64,000 bases of DNA, from NCBI RefSeq assembly GCF_003944795.1, contig NZ_RWBG01000002.1, forward strand, positions 248,001 to 312,000. Reading direction: 5' to 3'. This DNA is from Mangrovimonas spongiae (GTDB lineage: Bacteria > Bacteroidota > Bacteroidia > Flavobacteriales > Flavobacteriaceae). Below, one piece after another: positions 54,937 to 63,322 of the stretch. Position numbers and translations under genes: made by a program. The notes under the pieces were generated by a model that searched no databases, had not been told where the DNA came from, and saw only the letters and a list, made by a program, of their open reading frames with translations. Positions within the stretch are counted from its first letter, which is position 1, and each line of letters starts with the position of its first letter.

Positions 54937-55230
54937 TTACTTCTTTTTTTCTGGGGCGTTAAGCTTTTGGCTCAATTCCATAGAAATGGCTGAGCGTTCA
55001 TACTTAATTTTTCCCGCAAGGGTTTCAATCACGCAAGTGTGGTCTTTATCGTTTAATTCCACTACTTTTCCGTGTACGCCACTTTTTGTGATTACTTTAT
55101 CACCTTTTTTTAATTCGGCAGCAAACTTTTTTTCTTTTTTCTGCTTTTTCATTTGTGGGGCTATCATAAAAAAATAGATAACCACAAACATTAAAACAAA
55201 AGGCAATAAACTACTTAATCCTTCTCCCAT
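54937..55230 (-). CDS. yajC: Preprotein translocase subunit YajC
   Basis: A 97-aa inner-membrane protein with one N-terminal transmembrane helix (LPFVLMFVVIYFFMIAPQ), the basic KKQKKEKKF stretch and the SH3-like YajC domain (KKGDKVITKSGVHGKVVEL). It associates with SecDF in the Sec pathway. Last gene of a nusB-DUF1573-yajC run, 1 bp after the DUF1573 gene. Confidence 0.96.
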   Translation of the reverse strand: MGEGLSSLLPFVLMFVVIYFFMIAPQMKKQKKEKKFAAELKKGDKVITKSGVHGKVVELNDKDHTCVIETLAGKIKYERSAISMELSQKLNAPEKKK

Positions 55231-55231
55231 A

Positions 55232-55723
55232 TTATTTTACTTGAGGTACTTGTGCTTTTGCCGGTTGTACAGCGTTTGGATCTGGTTTAACGAAAGCTGT
55301 AATTTTAACAGTTTCTTTACCCGTTTTTGTATTAGCTGTTACTGTTATGGTTTTGTTTACTTTGTTTCTTCCAGAACCGTTAAACTTTACAGTAAATTGT
55401 CCTGAATCGCCTGGTTGTAAAGGCTCTTTACTCCAATCTTTAGGTACTGTACACCCACAAGTACTTTTAATATCTGTTACTACTAATGGCGCTTCACCAG
55501 TGTTTGTATATTTAAATACAGTTTCTACATTTGTTTTGCTTTCAATTTCACCAAAATCATGTACTTGCTTATCAAAACTCATGATTGGAAATTTAGAAGC
55601 GTTTGCATCTCTTTCGGCAGCTTCAGCTACATTATTTTCATCAATTTTTTTAGAAGCATCTTCTTTACATGATGTAAAAGCGATCATACATAAAGCTGCT
55701 AGTCCTAATACTACTTTTTTCAT
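55232..55723 (-). CDS. DUF1573 lipoprotein, predicted surface-exposed
   Basis: A 163-aa lipoprotein with the signal MKKVVLGLAALCMIAFTSC. The DUF1573 domain (about 48-145) shows the family pattern HDFGEIESKTNVETVFKYTN and STCGCTVPKDWSKEPLQPGD. The residues after the lipid Cys, KEDAS, fit the K-(D/E)2 surface-export signal defined in Capnocytophaga, so it may sit on the cell surface. The role of DUF1573 is unknown. It lies 68 bp after nusB with a near-consensus -7 box (TACATTTA) in the gap, so it may have its own promoter. Confidence 0.88.
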   Translation of the reverse strand: MKKVVLGLAALCMIAFTSCKEDASKKIDENNVAEAAERDANASKFPIMSFDKQVHDFGEIESKTNVETVFKYTNTGEAPLVVTDIKSTCGCTVPKDWSKEPLQPGDSGQFTVKFNGSGRNKVNKTITVTANTKTGKETVKITAFVKPDPNAVQPAKAQVPQVK

Positions 55724-55791
55724 TGTGCTATTTTTAAAGATTATTTAATAGATTTTTAATTTCAGCGGATAAATGTACTAATTTATTCGTT

Positions 55792-56736
55792 CTACATCAA
55801 CCCTCGTCCCGTTTTATTTAATTCGTTTTTTTCTTGTAACTCTTTAACGTACTTATCTAAAATACCGTTTATAAAGATACTACTCTTAGGCGTAGAGTAC
55901 TCTTTGGCTATTTCTAAATACTCGTTTATAGTTACTTTAATAGGTATTGAAGGAAATTTTATAATTTCGCAAATAGCCATGATTAGTAGAACATAATCGA
56001 TATCTGCAATTCGGTCTGAATCCCAGTTTTTAGTACGGTCTTCTACTATTTTTCTAAAGGTTGTTTGATTTAAAATTGTTTTTTTAAACAAATCTATAGC
56101 AAACATTTCATCGTCTTCGTCTTTATATAAATCTGGCGTTACAACCTGTGTATTGGCTGTTGGTTTTAACTTACGTAGCATTTTTAAAATGGTGGTGTTC
56201 ACCAACGGAAAATCGTCTACCCAAGTCATGTTATGATCTTCTAAATAATCGAAAAGTTTATCGTTTGGCGCTATAATTTCGCGATAAATATCAATTACAA
56301 AAAACTTGTCTTCCTTAAAATCGGAAACTTTCGTTTTCATATAATCGGCATAAAGTTCGCTAGCTAGAATGTCTTTATAAATAATATCGACATACTCATC
56401 GTCCAAATCCCAATGCTTTACTTTGTTAGTATCTAAGGCATCTTGTAAGGCTTCGTTATGTAGCAAAAATTGAAGCACTTCGTTATTAACAAACTTTCTA
56501 TTTGGGTTTTTATCTTCCTCTGTCGCTAGATGTTTTTTCATACTTTTTGACAGATGATCTTCAGATTTTTTTTGAAGTTCAACAAGCAAGGAGAGCATTA
56601 ATAAATAAAGGTTATAAGCTTTATCTAAGCTTTGCATTAAGAATTTTTGGTCTTTATTTAGGGCATCGCTTTCGCTACCTTTAAAAGCGTAAACCGATTG
56701 CATGACCTTGATTCGAATATGTCTTCTATTTAACAT
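55792..56736 (-). CDS. nusB: Transcription antitermination factor NusB
   Basis: A 314-aa protein, about twice the length of E. coli NusB; the long form is usual in Bacteroidota. The start MLNRRHIRIKVMQSVYAFKG and the C-terminal helical bundle (VLLIMAICEIIKFPSIP, INEYLEIAKEYSTPKSSIFI) mark the family. NusB binds boxA RNA with S10 during rRNA antitermination. The middle is a charged helical insert. The gene is preceded by a hairpin that doubles as the terminator of leucine dehydrogenase. Confidence 0.93.
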   Translation of the reverse strand: MLNRRHIRIKVMQSVYAFKGSESDALNKDQKFLMQSLDKAYNLYLLMLSLLVELQKKSEDHLSKSMKKHLATEEDKNPNRKFVNNEVLQFLLHNEALQDALDTNKVKHWDLDDEYVDIIYKDILASELYADYMKTKVSDFKEDKFFVIDIYREIIAPNDKLFDYLEDHNMTWVDDFPLVNTTILKMLRKLKPTANTQVVTPDLYKDEDDEMFAIDLFKKTILNQTTFRKIVEDRTKNWDSDRIADIDYVLLIMAICEIIKFPSIPIKVTINEYLEIAKEYSTPKSSIFINGILDKYVKELQEKNELNKTGRGLM

Positions 56737-56761
56737 TTAAAAGAACTTTATAAAATTAAAT

Positions 56762-56799
56762 AAGGCAAAACCCGATTAGGATTTTGCCTTGCAAAAATA
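56762..56799 (-). terminator. Hairpin that ends the leucine dehydrogenase transcript and begins the nusB transcript
   Basis: The 9-bp stem AAGGCAAAA / TTTTGCCTT (56762-56790) follows the dehydrogenase stop by 25 bp. A perfect -7 box for nusB, TATTTTTG (56799-56792 on the minus strand), sits just before it, so the predicted nusB start falls inside the hairpin's first arm. The tail after the stem is T-rich rather than a pure T-run. Confidence 0.6.
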
Positions 56800-56815
56800 C
56801 TGTTTTTTAAAAAAA

Positions 56816-57916
56816 CTAGCTGTTATTTTCTAGCTTTCTTGCATCAATACGTTTTTGTGCTAAAGCTAACGCTGCTTGATTGGAAGTCATGTGATTAACA
56901 TCGGCATGATTTAAAATCTCTAGCGTTGTATTGTATATATTTTCTGTTTTACGCATAATTTCAGCTTTATTATAGCCTTCTAATTCTGCATAAACGTTAA
57001 TAATTCCTCCAGCATTAATTAAGAAATCTGGGGCGTAAACAATACCTTTTTCTTGAAGTAATTGACCGTGTTTTACTTCGTTTGCTAATTGGTTATTAGC
57101 AGCTCCTGCAATAACTTTTGCTTGGAGTTTATTAATGGTATCGTCGTTAATTGTAGCACCTAAAGCACATGGGGCGTAAATATCCATCTGTTCAGAATAA
57201 ATATCATTTCCACCATAAATTGTAACGCCATATTTACTTTTAACGGCTTCTAAGCGTTCTTGGTTAATATCGGCTATAGTAACAATGGCTCCTTCTTCTA
57301 CAAGGTTTTCTACTAAAGCTTCGCCAACATGGCCAATACCTTGTACAAATACCTGTTTCCCTTCTAATAAGTCTGTTCCAAATTTGTATTTAGCGGCTGC
57401 TTTCATGCCCATAAAAACACCATAAGCTGTTACAGGCGAAGGATTTCCTGAACCACCTTTTTCTTCTGAAATTCCCGTTACGTATGGCGTTACCTCGCGC
57501 ACTAAATCCATATCGCTAGTTTCCATACCAACATCTTCTGCTGTAATGTAACGACCACTTAAAGAATGAACATATTCGCCAAACTTTTTCATTAACTCTG
57601 GTGTTTTTTGGGTTTTGGCATCACCTATTATTACGGCTTTACCACCACCTAAATTTAAACCAGTAATTGCTGATTTGTAGGTCATTCCTCTTGATAATCG
57701 AAGAACATCGTTTAAAGCTTCCCATTCATTTTGATAAGCCCACATTCTAGTTCCTCCTAAAGCAGGTCCTAAAGTTGTGTTATGAATTCCTATTATTGCT
57801 TTTAAACCTGTATCTTTGTCGCTGCAAAAAACGACTTGTTCGTGATCATCAAATGAAAGCTGCCCAAACACTGGATCAGCTTTAAGTTCTTTGTTAGTTT
57901 TTACCTCTGTTAACAT
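56816..57916 (-). CDS. Leucine dehydrogenase (Glu/Leu/Phe/Val dehydrogenase family)
   Basis: A 366-aa NAD-dependent amino acid dehydrogenase that deaminates branched-chain amino acids. Marks: LGPALGGTRMW, the catalytic Lys in RLSRGMTYKSAITGLNLGGG, the Asp in ITAEDVGMETSDM, and the Rossmann motif VQGIGHVGEALVENL. The length fits leucine rather than glutamate dehydrogenase. The call to leucine over valine or phenylalanine rests on overall likeness. It has its own promoter and ends in the hairpin shared with nusB. Confidence 0.92.
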   Translation of the reverse strand: MLTEVKTNKELKADPVFGQLSFDDHEQVVFCSDKDTGLKAIIGIHNTTLGPALGGTRMWAYQNEWEALNDVLRLSRGMTYKSAITGLNLGGGKAVIIGDAKTQKTPELMKKFGEYVHSLSGRYITAEDVGMETSDMDLVREVTPYVTGISEEKGGSGNPSPVTAYGVFMGMKAAAKYKFGTDLLEGKQVFVQGIGHVGEALVENLVEEGAIVTIADINQERLEAVKSKYGVTIYGGNDIYSEQMDIYAPCALGATINDDTINKLQAKVIAGAANNQLANEVKHGQLLQEKGIVYAPDFLINAGGIINVYAELEGYNKAEIMRKTENIYNTTLEILNHADVNHMTSNQAALALAQKRIDARKLENNS

Positions 57917-57972
57917 AATTATTATGTATAAGTATTTGTTTAATGCTTTTAAAATATTTTTAAAACACGGCG

Positions 57973-57980
57973 CAAAATTA
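57973..57980 (-). promoter_or_regulatory. -7 box of the leucine dehydrogenase gene
   Basis: It reads TAATTTTG on the minus strand, a perfect consensus match, with a leader of about 50 nt before the ATG. Confidence 0.5.
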
Positions 57981-58064
57981 AACCAATATTATAATTTATG
58001 CAATAGAAGGTGTTCTAAAATGAAAATTTAACAAAAGAATTAACTTATATTGTTAATACTTAAA

Positions 58065-59819
58065 ATGAAAGAATTACAACATCTTAATAAATATTTCCTA
58101 AAATATAAATACCAACTTATCCTTGGTGTTATTATAACGGCTATTGCTCGTGTATTTTTACTTTTTACACCTAGATTAGTACGAGAAATTTTTACTGTTG
58201 TAGAAAACTGGAATAATGGTATAATTACAGATAAAAGTGTATTTAAAGCTGAATTGCTTGAAAACATTCTTTTAATTGTTGGGGCATCTATTGTAGCGGG
58301 AGTTCTTACATTTTTAATGCGACAAACCATTATTAATGTATCGCGTTATGTTGAATACGACCTAAAAAACGAAGTCTATCAACAATATCAAAAACTATCT
58401 CTTAACTTTTACAAAAAGAACCGAACAGGCGATTTAATGAACCGGATTACCGAAGATGTAAGCCGTGTAAGAATGTATGCTGGACCAGCCATAATGTATA
58501 GTATAAACACAATAACGTTATTTGTTATTGCATTAATTTATATGTTTAATCAAGCGCCAAAATTAACCTTATATACTATTTTGCCGTTACCTATACTATC
58601 GGTAGCTATTTATAAACTTAGTAAAGAAATCCATAAACGTAGTACTATTGTACAAGAGTACTTATCTAAATTATCCTCTTCTACACAAGAAACTTTTAGC
58701 GGTATTTCTATTATTAAAGCTTACGGACTAGAATTACAAACCTCTGCTAATTTTAATCAACTATCTGAAGAAAGCCGACAAAAACAACTCGACCTTGTTA
58801 GAATACGATCGTTTTTCTTCCCTATGATGATTTTACTTATTGGTATAAGTAATTTAATGGTTATTTACATAGGCGGTAAACAATATATAGACGGTGAAAT
58901 TGAAAGTTTAGGAACCATTGCAGAGTTTATTATATATGTTAACATGCTTACTTGGCCAGTAGCCACAGTGGGTTGGGTAACATCTATAGTACAACAAGCC
59001 GAAGCCTCGCAAAAACGTATCAACGAATTTTTAAAGAAAAAACCTGAAATTTCTAATACGGTTACAGAACCTACAACAATTAAAGGTGATATTACTTTTA
59101 AAAATGTATATTTCACTTACGACGATACAAATATTCAAGCCTTAAATGATGTATCGTTTACATTAAATAAAGGAAAAACACTCGCTATTATAGGAAAAAC
59201 AGGTTCTGGAAAATCGACTATTTTAGATTTGATTGGTCGTCTTTACGATATTGATAAAGGTGAGATTTTAATTGATGGAAAACCTATTAAAAGCATTAAT
59301 CTTACTAGCTTAAGAAATGCTATTGGTTATGTCCCGCAAGATGCTTTTCTATTTTCCGATACTATTAAAAACAACATTACATTTGGAAAAGAAGACGCCT
59401 CTGATGAAGATGTTATAACAGCAGCCAAGCAAGCCCAAGTACACAAAAACATCGTAAAGTTTAATAAAGGTTACGATACCGTACTTGGCGAACGTGGTAT
59501 CACCCTTTCTGGTGGTCAAAAACAACGTGTTTCTATAGCAAGAGCTATTGTTAAAGATCCTAAAATACTCCTGTTTGACGACTCCTTATCGGCTGTAGAT
59601 ACAGAAACCGAAGAAAAAATTCTACATCATTTAAATACCGTATCTAAAGATAAAACTACCATTATTGTAAGTCACAGAGTCTCATCAGTTAAAAATGCAG
59701 ATCATATTATCGTTTTAGATAACGGAAAAATCATCCAAGATGGTAACCATAATAGCCTTATTAACAAAGTTGGTTATTATAAAGAACTCTACGAAAAACA
59801 ACTTAGCGAAGCCTATTAA
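58065..59819 (+). CDS. ABC exporter half-transporter (transmembrane domain fused to ATPase)
   Basis: A 584-aa type IV exporter. Six transmembrane helices cover about 15-310; the ATPase domain has Walker A IGKTGSGKST, signature LSGGQKQRVSIARA, and Walker B ILLFDDSLSAVD, then SHRVSSVKNADHI. The catalytic Glu after Walker B is Asp here, as in YheI/BmrC- and MdlA-type half-transporters that work in heterodimers. No partner gene is adjacent. A TTG-start frame opens at 58050, but the ATG at 58065 (MKELQHLNKY) is preferred. Substrate unknown; drugs or lipids are common. Confidence 0.92.
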   Translation: MKELQHLNKYFLKYKYQLILGVIITAIARVFLLFTPRLVREIFTVVENWNNGIITDKSVFKAELLENILLIVGASIVAGVLTFLMRQTIINVSRYVEYDLKNEVYQQYQKLSLNFYKKNRTGDLMNRITEDVSRVRMYAGPAIMYSINTITLFVIALIYMFNQAPKLTLYTILPLPILSVAIYKLSKEIHKRSTIVQEYLSKLSSSTQETFSGISIIKAYGLELQTSANFNQLSEESRQKQLDLVRIRSFFFPMMILLIGISNLMVIYIGGKQYIDGEIESLGTIAEFIIYVNMLTWPVATVGWVTSIVQQAEASQKRINEFLKKKPEISNTVTEPTTIKGDITFKNVYFTYDDTNIQALNDVSFTLNKGKTLAIIGKTGSGKSTILDLIGRLYDIDKGEILIDGKPIKSINLTSLRNAIGYVPQDAFLFSDTIKNNITFGKEDASDEDVITAAKQAQVHKNIVKFNKGYDTVLGERGITLSGGQKQRVSIARAIVKDPKILLFDDSLSAVDTETEEKILHHLNTVSKDKTTIIVSHRVSSVKNADHIIVLDNGKIIQDGNHNSLINKVGYYKELYEKQLSEAY

Positions 59820-59930
59820 CCCTAAGAATTCGTAAAAAGAAATACATGAATTTGTTGGTTGCTATGATTTTTTTTTAGATTTTTGGACAACTTAATTTTT
59901 ATACGTTTTTTAAAAACAACACGAACTTAA

Positions 59931-60314
59931 ATGACTATGATGGAGAAAGAAGAGATTTTTTCAAAAGTATTGAGAGCAGGTAGAAGAACCTATTTCTTTG
60001 ATGTAAGATCTACCAAAGCTGGTGATTATTATTTAACCATTACAGAAAGTAAGAAGTTTACAAACGACGATGGTTCTTTCCACTACAAAAAACACAAAAT
60101 TTATCTTTACAAAGAAGATTTTAACGAGTTTAATAGTATTCTTCAAGAAATGACCGATTACATTATTAATGAAAAAGGTGAAGAGGTTATTAGCGAAAGA
60201 CACCAAAAAGACTTTAAAAAAGACTATCACAACGAAGAAAGTGGCTCTGAAAATCAGGAAACAGTAACAGCTACTACCGAGAAATTTACCGATGTAGATT
60301 TCGATGATATTTAA
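59931..60314 (+). CDS. PUR-alpha-like DNA/RNA-binding protein (DUF3276 family)
   Basis: A 127-aa protein with the bacterial PUR domain at about 5-80: FSKVLRAGRRTYFFDVRS, DYYLTITESKKF, HKIYLYKEDFNEF. The tail is acidic and disordered (TEKFTDVDFDDI). The family binds single-stranded nucleic acids and is nearly universal in Bacteroidota, with an unclear role. Alternative ATGs at codons 3 and 4 cannot be excluded. A terminator follows. Confidence 0.92.
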   Translation: MTMMEKEEIFSKVLRAGRRTYFFDVRSTKAGDYYLTITESKKFTNDDGSFHYKKHKIYLYKEDFNEFNSILQEMTDYIINEKGEEVISERHQKDFKKDYHNEESGSENQETVTATTEKFTDVDFDDI

Positions 60315-60340
60315 AAATCATCTTTATTAAAATATTATAA

Positions 60341-60367
60341 AAACTGCTTCTTTAAGCAGTTTTTTTT
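60341..60367 (+). terminator. Terminator of the PUR-domain gene
   Basis: A perfect 9-bp stem AAACTGCTT / AAGCAGTTT with a CTTT loop and a T-run; the convergent acyltransferase gene ends 4 bp further on. Confidence 0.88.
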
Positions 60368-60370
60368 ATG

Positions 60371-61411
60371 CTATAATTTAACAGCTAAAAGTGTTATAAT
60401 TAAAGATATTAGCAAATAAATTCCCCCAAAGGCCCAACTAAAAACACCTCCAATAATACAAGTTACTAGCAACAACCATACAGGCACTAAAGTTATGGCT
60501 AAAGCAAATCTAAACGTGGCAACAAACTCTACCTCTTTAATTTTTGGTAATGCATAATAACGCCAAACTAAAAAAGGTAACCACAAATTAAGTTTAAGTA
60601 ACCATTTAAAAAGAGTAGACACTACAGTTGACTTAGCCTTGTATTTTGGTCCATTATAATTTTTAAAACCAGATGTTATAAAAGCATTTACCTTTTCAGG
60701 ATAAAGAAAGTTCACGCCTTGTTTTTGTAACCGTTGTAAACTTTTTTCATAATTATTAGGCGGAATATGCGTTGTTAATGTTTTTAATTCATCTTGGACT
60801 TTTTTCTTTAATACTAATGAAGCCGATTGGTCATCTTCACAATCTTTAATAAGTGTTTTTACATTAATAGGAACACCATAATGCAGAGAGACTTCATCTG
60901 GAAAAATAACGCCATCTTGATAATTCAATCCAATAGGAACTAATTTTAAATTTAAATCTGGAGTTACTTTTAAAGTTTCTAAAACAATTCTAGTAAACCC
61001 TTTACTTAAAGGTCTTACTGTACGATTTATATGATGATTCCCTTCTGGAAATAATGATACTGTTTCGTTATTGCTAAGTAATTTCGTACATCGATTAAAT
61101 GTCCCGTGATTGTTTTTAATAGTTTGCCAACCATCTCTAACACGAAATACAGGCAACATTTGGACACTTTTTAAAAACTTAGCCACCAAAGGTTTTTTAA
61201 ACACACTGGCTCGTGTTAAAAAATAAGTAAACCGACCACTAGTTGTGGCTATTAAAAGGGCGTCAACTAACGCATTTTGATGATTACTTAAAAAGAGTAA
61301 AGGACTATCTTTTGGAATAGAAGCCTGTTTAACAACCTGTATTTTTTTATAGTAAAAAAATAAGCCTAAACGCAAATAGCACCTTACTGTATGTAGCCAA
61401 AGTTGTTTCAA
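60371..61411 (-). CDS. PlsC-like glycerophospholipid acyltransferase
   Basis: A 346-aa membrane protein with an acyltransferase domain: SNHQNALVDALLI near residue 45 and the glycerol-phosphate motif FPEGNHHINR near 120, then two C-terminal hydrophobic helices. The first motif has five residues between His and Asp instead of the usual four, as in the eukaryotic GAT branch. It probably acylates a lysophospholipid or glycerol phosphate. The start is TTG, overlapping the transporter stop (TTGA); no in-frame ATG exists before the catalytic motif. Confidence 0.88.
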   Translation of the reverse strand: MKQLWLHTVRCYLRLGLFFYYKKIQVVKQASIPKDSPLLFLSNHQNALVDALLIATTSGRFTYFLTRASVFKKPLVAKFLKSVQMLPVFRVRDGWQTIKNNHGTFNRCTKLLSNNETVSLFPEGNHHINRTVRPLSKGFTRIVLETLKVTPDLNLKLVPIGLNYQDGVIFPDEVSLHYGVPINVKTLIKDCEDDQSASLVLKKKVQDELKTLTTHIPPNNYEKSLQRLQKQGVNFLYPEKVNAFITSGFKNYNGPKYKAKSTVVSTLFKWLLKLNLWLPFLVWRYYALPKIKEVEFVATFRFALAITLVPVWLLLVTCIIGGVFSWAFGGIYLLISLIITLLAVKL

Positions 61412-62325
61412 TGAATTACAGTTTGTGCTTTTGCTGTTTTAAACGACCAAAAATAGGCTAATACTAAGCCCGAAACAATATGCCAAATCCCCAAAAAAGC
61501 AGCCATAATAGCCATGCCTCCTAGCCCATTAAAAAATGTAAAAATTAAAAGTAATCCTAATCCAGAGTTTTGTATGCCCGTTTCTATGGCTATAGTTTTT
61601 TTATCTCTTAAAGAAACCTTTAAACTCTTGGCTAAAAACCACCCTAACAAAACAGCTAAAAAGTTATGTGTTATCCCTAGCAGCAACACATGATCTATAT
61701 AACCTGTAAAAACATCTAAGTTTTTAGAAAATGCTATAATAACTATGGCTACAAATACAATAATTGAAAAAGGTTTTAGCCATTTAGATAAACGCTGCGC
61801 CAACTCTGGAAATGATTTTCTAACAAACATACCTAATAATAATGGTATACCTAAAATCATTCCAACAACTTCTAACACGTCAAATGGATTTAAAGCCACA
61901 TCTCTTAACAAGCCTGCCGTTGGTTGATACAAACTCCCATAAAACTGGAAATTAAATGGCGTCATAACAATAGCTATAAGAGTCGCAAAGGCTGTTAAAC
62001 TAACAGATAAAGCTGAATTCCCTTTAGCTAAGTGCGTCATAAAATTTGAAATATTCCCACCAGGACAAGCAGCTACCATAAACATTCCTAAAGCAATACT
62101 TGGCTGCGGCCTTACCACATAAACAAATAAAAAAGTAACTAAAGGCAACATAATAAACTGTGAGGCGATACCTAAAAACAACAACTTTGGCTTATGTAAT
62201 AAACGCTTAAAATCATCTAAGGTAATGCCTAAAGCCACACCAAACATAACAATAGCCAAAGCTATGTTTAAAATCCATAACCCTTGACTATCAAAATTTA
62301 TTTTTACCTGATCTAATTCTTGCAT
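61408..62325 (-). CDS. Bile acid:sodium symporter (BASS) family transporter
   Basis: An inner-membrane protein of about 305 aa with nine to ten helices and the BASS marks MFGVALGITLDDFKRLL, VAACPGGNISNFMTHLAKGN and ETGIQNSGLGLLL. The family carries organic acids, pantoate-like compounds or bile acids with sodium; the substrate cannot be read. A longer frame starts at 62343, but the ATG at 62325 (MQELDQVKINF) avoids overlap with the CsaA-like gene. Its stop overlaps the start of the acyltransferase gene by four bases. Confidence 0.92.
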   Translation of the reverse strand: MQELDQVKINFDSQGLWILNIALAIVMFGVALGITLDDFKRLLHKPKLLFLGIASQFIMLPLVTFLFVYVVRPQPSIALGMFMVAACPGGNISNFMTHLAKGNSALSVSLTAFATLIAIVMTPFNFQFYGSLYQPTAGLLRDVALNPFDVLEVVGMILGIPLLLGMFVRKSFPELAQRLSKWLKPFSIIVFVAIVIIAFSKNLDVFTGYIDHVLLLGITHNFLAVLLGWFLAKSLKVSLRDKKTIAIETGIQNSGLGLLLIFTFFNGLGGMAIMAAFLGIWHIVSGLVLAYFWSFKTAKAQTVIH

Positions 62326-62330
62326 AAATA

Positions 62331-62666
62331 CTACGACACACAACTTCCGTTAGGAACGCGATGCTCGGCACTAAGCAAATACACGTTATTTTCTTTTACA
62401 GCACCAACCACTAAACACTCGCTCATAATATTAGCAATTTGTTTTTTGGGAAAGTTTACAACAGCTACAATTTGTTTATTTAACAAATCATCTTTTGTAT
62501 ATAATGTTGTTATTTGGGCTGAAGATTTTTTAATTCCTAAATCGCCAAAATCTATGGTTAATAAATAAGCGGGTTTTCTTGCCTTTGGGAAATCATCTAC
62601 AGACACTATTGTTCCAACACGAAGATCTACTTTAACAAAATCTTCAAAATTTATCGTCTCATTCAT
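62331..62666 (-). CDS. CsaA-like tRNA-binding domain protein
   Basis: A 111-aa OB-fold protein with the tRNA-binding domain pattern FVKVDLRVGTIVSVDDFP, SSAQITTLYTKDDL and VVNFPKKQIANIMSECLV. It matches CsaA/YgjH, small dimeric proteins proposed to have chaperone or tRNA-binding roles. It heads a three-gene run with the transporter and acyltransferase, 5 bp before the transporter ATG, and is divergent from the thioredoxin-fold gene by 48 bp. Confidence 0.92.
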   Translation of the reverse strand: MNETINFEDFVKVDLRVGTIVSVDDFPKARKPAYLLTIDFGDLGIKKSSAQITTLYTKDDLLNKQIVAVVNFPKKQIANIMSECLVVGAVKENNVYLLSAEHRVPNGSCVS

Positions 62667-62714
62667 TTTTTAAAAGTACAAATATTTACGAAATTTGAAG
62701 GAAACAAAAATACT

Positions 62715-63275
62715 ATGGCACGTACACCTTCTAACATGATTCCTCTAGGAAGTCCCGCTCCAAACTTCACGCTGCAAGATACAGTTTCTGGTGAAAAACT
62801 CTCATTAAATACTGAAAAAGGGACAAAAGGTACCCTAATTGTTTTTATTTGTAACCACTGCCCTTTTGTAAAACACATTAACCAAGAATTAAGTCAACTA
62901 GCTAAGGATTATAAAAGTAAAGGCATTAATACCATTGCTATTTCTAGTAATGATGTTGATAATTATCCCGATGACGCCCCAGATAAAATGAAGCAAAATG
63001 CCATTGAACAAGATTTTATTTTCCCTTACCTCTACGACGACACCCAAGAAGTTGCTAAAGCCTACGATGCTGCTTGTACACCAGATTTTTATGTTTTTGA
63101 TAAAGATTTAAAGTTAGTTTATCGCGGACAACTAGATGACTCCAGACCAGGAAACGATATGCCTGTAACGGGTGAAGATATTAGGCACGCACTAAATTGC
63201 CTGTTAGACAATAAAGCCAATACAAAACCTCAAAAACCTAGTATTGGCTGTAACATAAAATGGAAACCAGCATAA
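62715..63275 (+). CDS. Thioredoxin-fold AhpC/TSA-like protein (cytosolic)
   Basis: A 186-aa protein with a peroxiredoxin/thioredoxin domain: PLGSPAPNFTLQD, then FICNHCPFVKHI in place of the peroxidase PxxxTxxC motif, and TPDFYVFDKDLKLVYRG with the cis-Pro. There is no signal peptide. The two Cys of CNHC are close, so a thiol redox role is possible, but classical peroxiredoxin activity is not supported. The family is widespread in aquatic bacteria without assigned function. A terminator follows. Confidence 0.88.
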   Translation: MARTPSNMIPLGSPAPNFTLQDTVSGEKLSLNTEKGTKGTLIVFICNHCPFVKHINQELSQLAKDYKSKGINTIAISSNDVDNYPDDAPDKMKQNAIEQDFIFPYLYDDTQEVAKAYDAACTPDFYVFDKDLKLVYRGQLDDSRPGNDMPVTGEDIRHALNCLLDNKANTKPQKPSIGCNIKWKPA

Positions 63276-63276
63276 A

Positions 63277-63301
63277 AAAAGCCGCTAAATAGCGGCTTTT
63301 T
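63277..63301. terminator. Terminator of the thioredoxin-fold gene
   Basis: A perfect 10-bp stem AAAAGCCGCT / AGCGGCTTTT with an AAAT loop. It starts at the stop codon and can serve the convergent isomerase gene as well. Confidence 0.88.
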
Positions 63302-63322
63302 AAATATATTTTTAGGCTGTAA

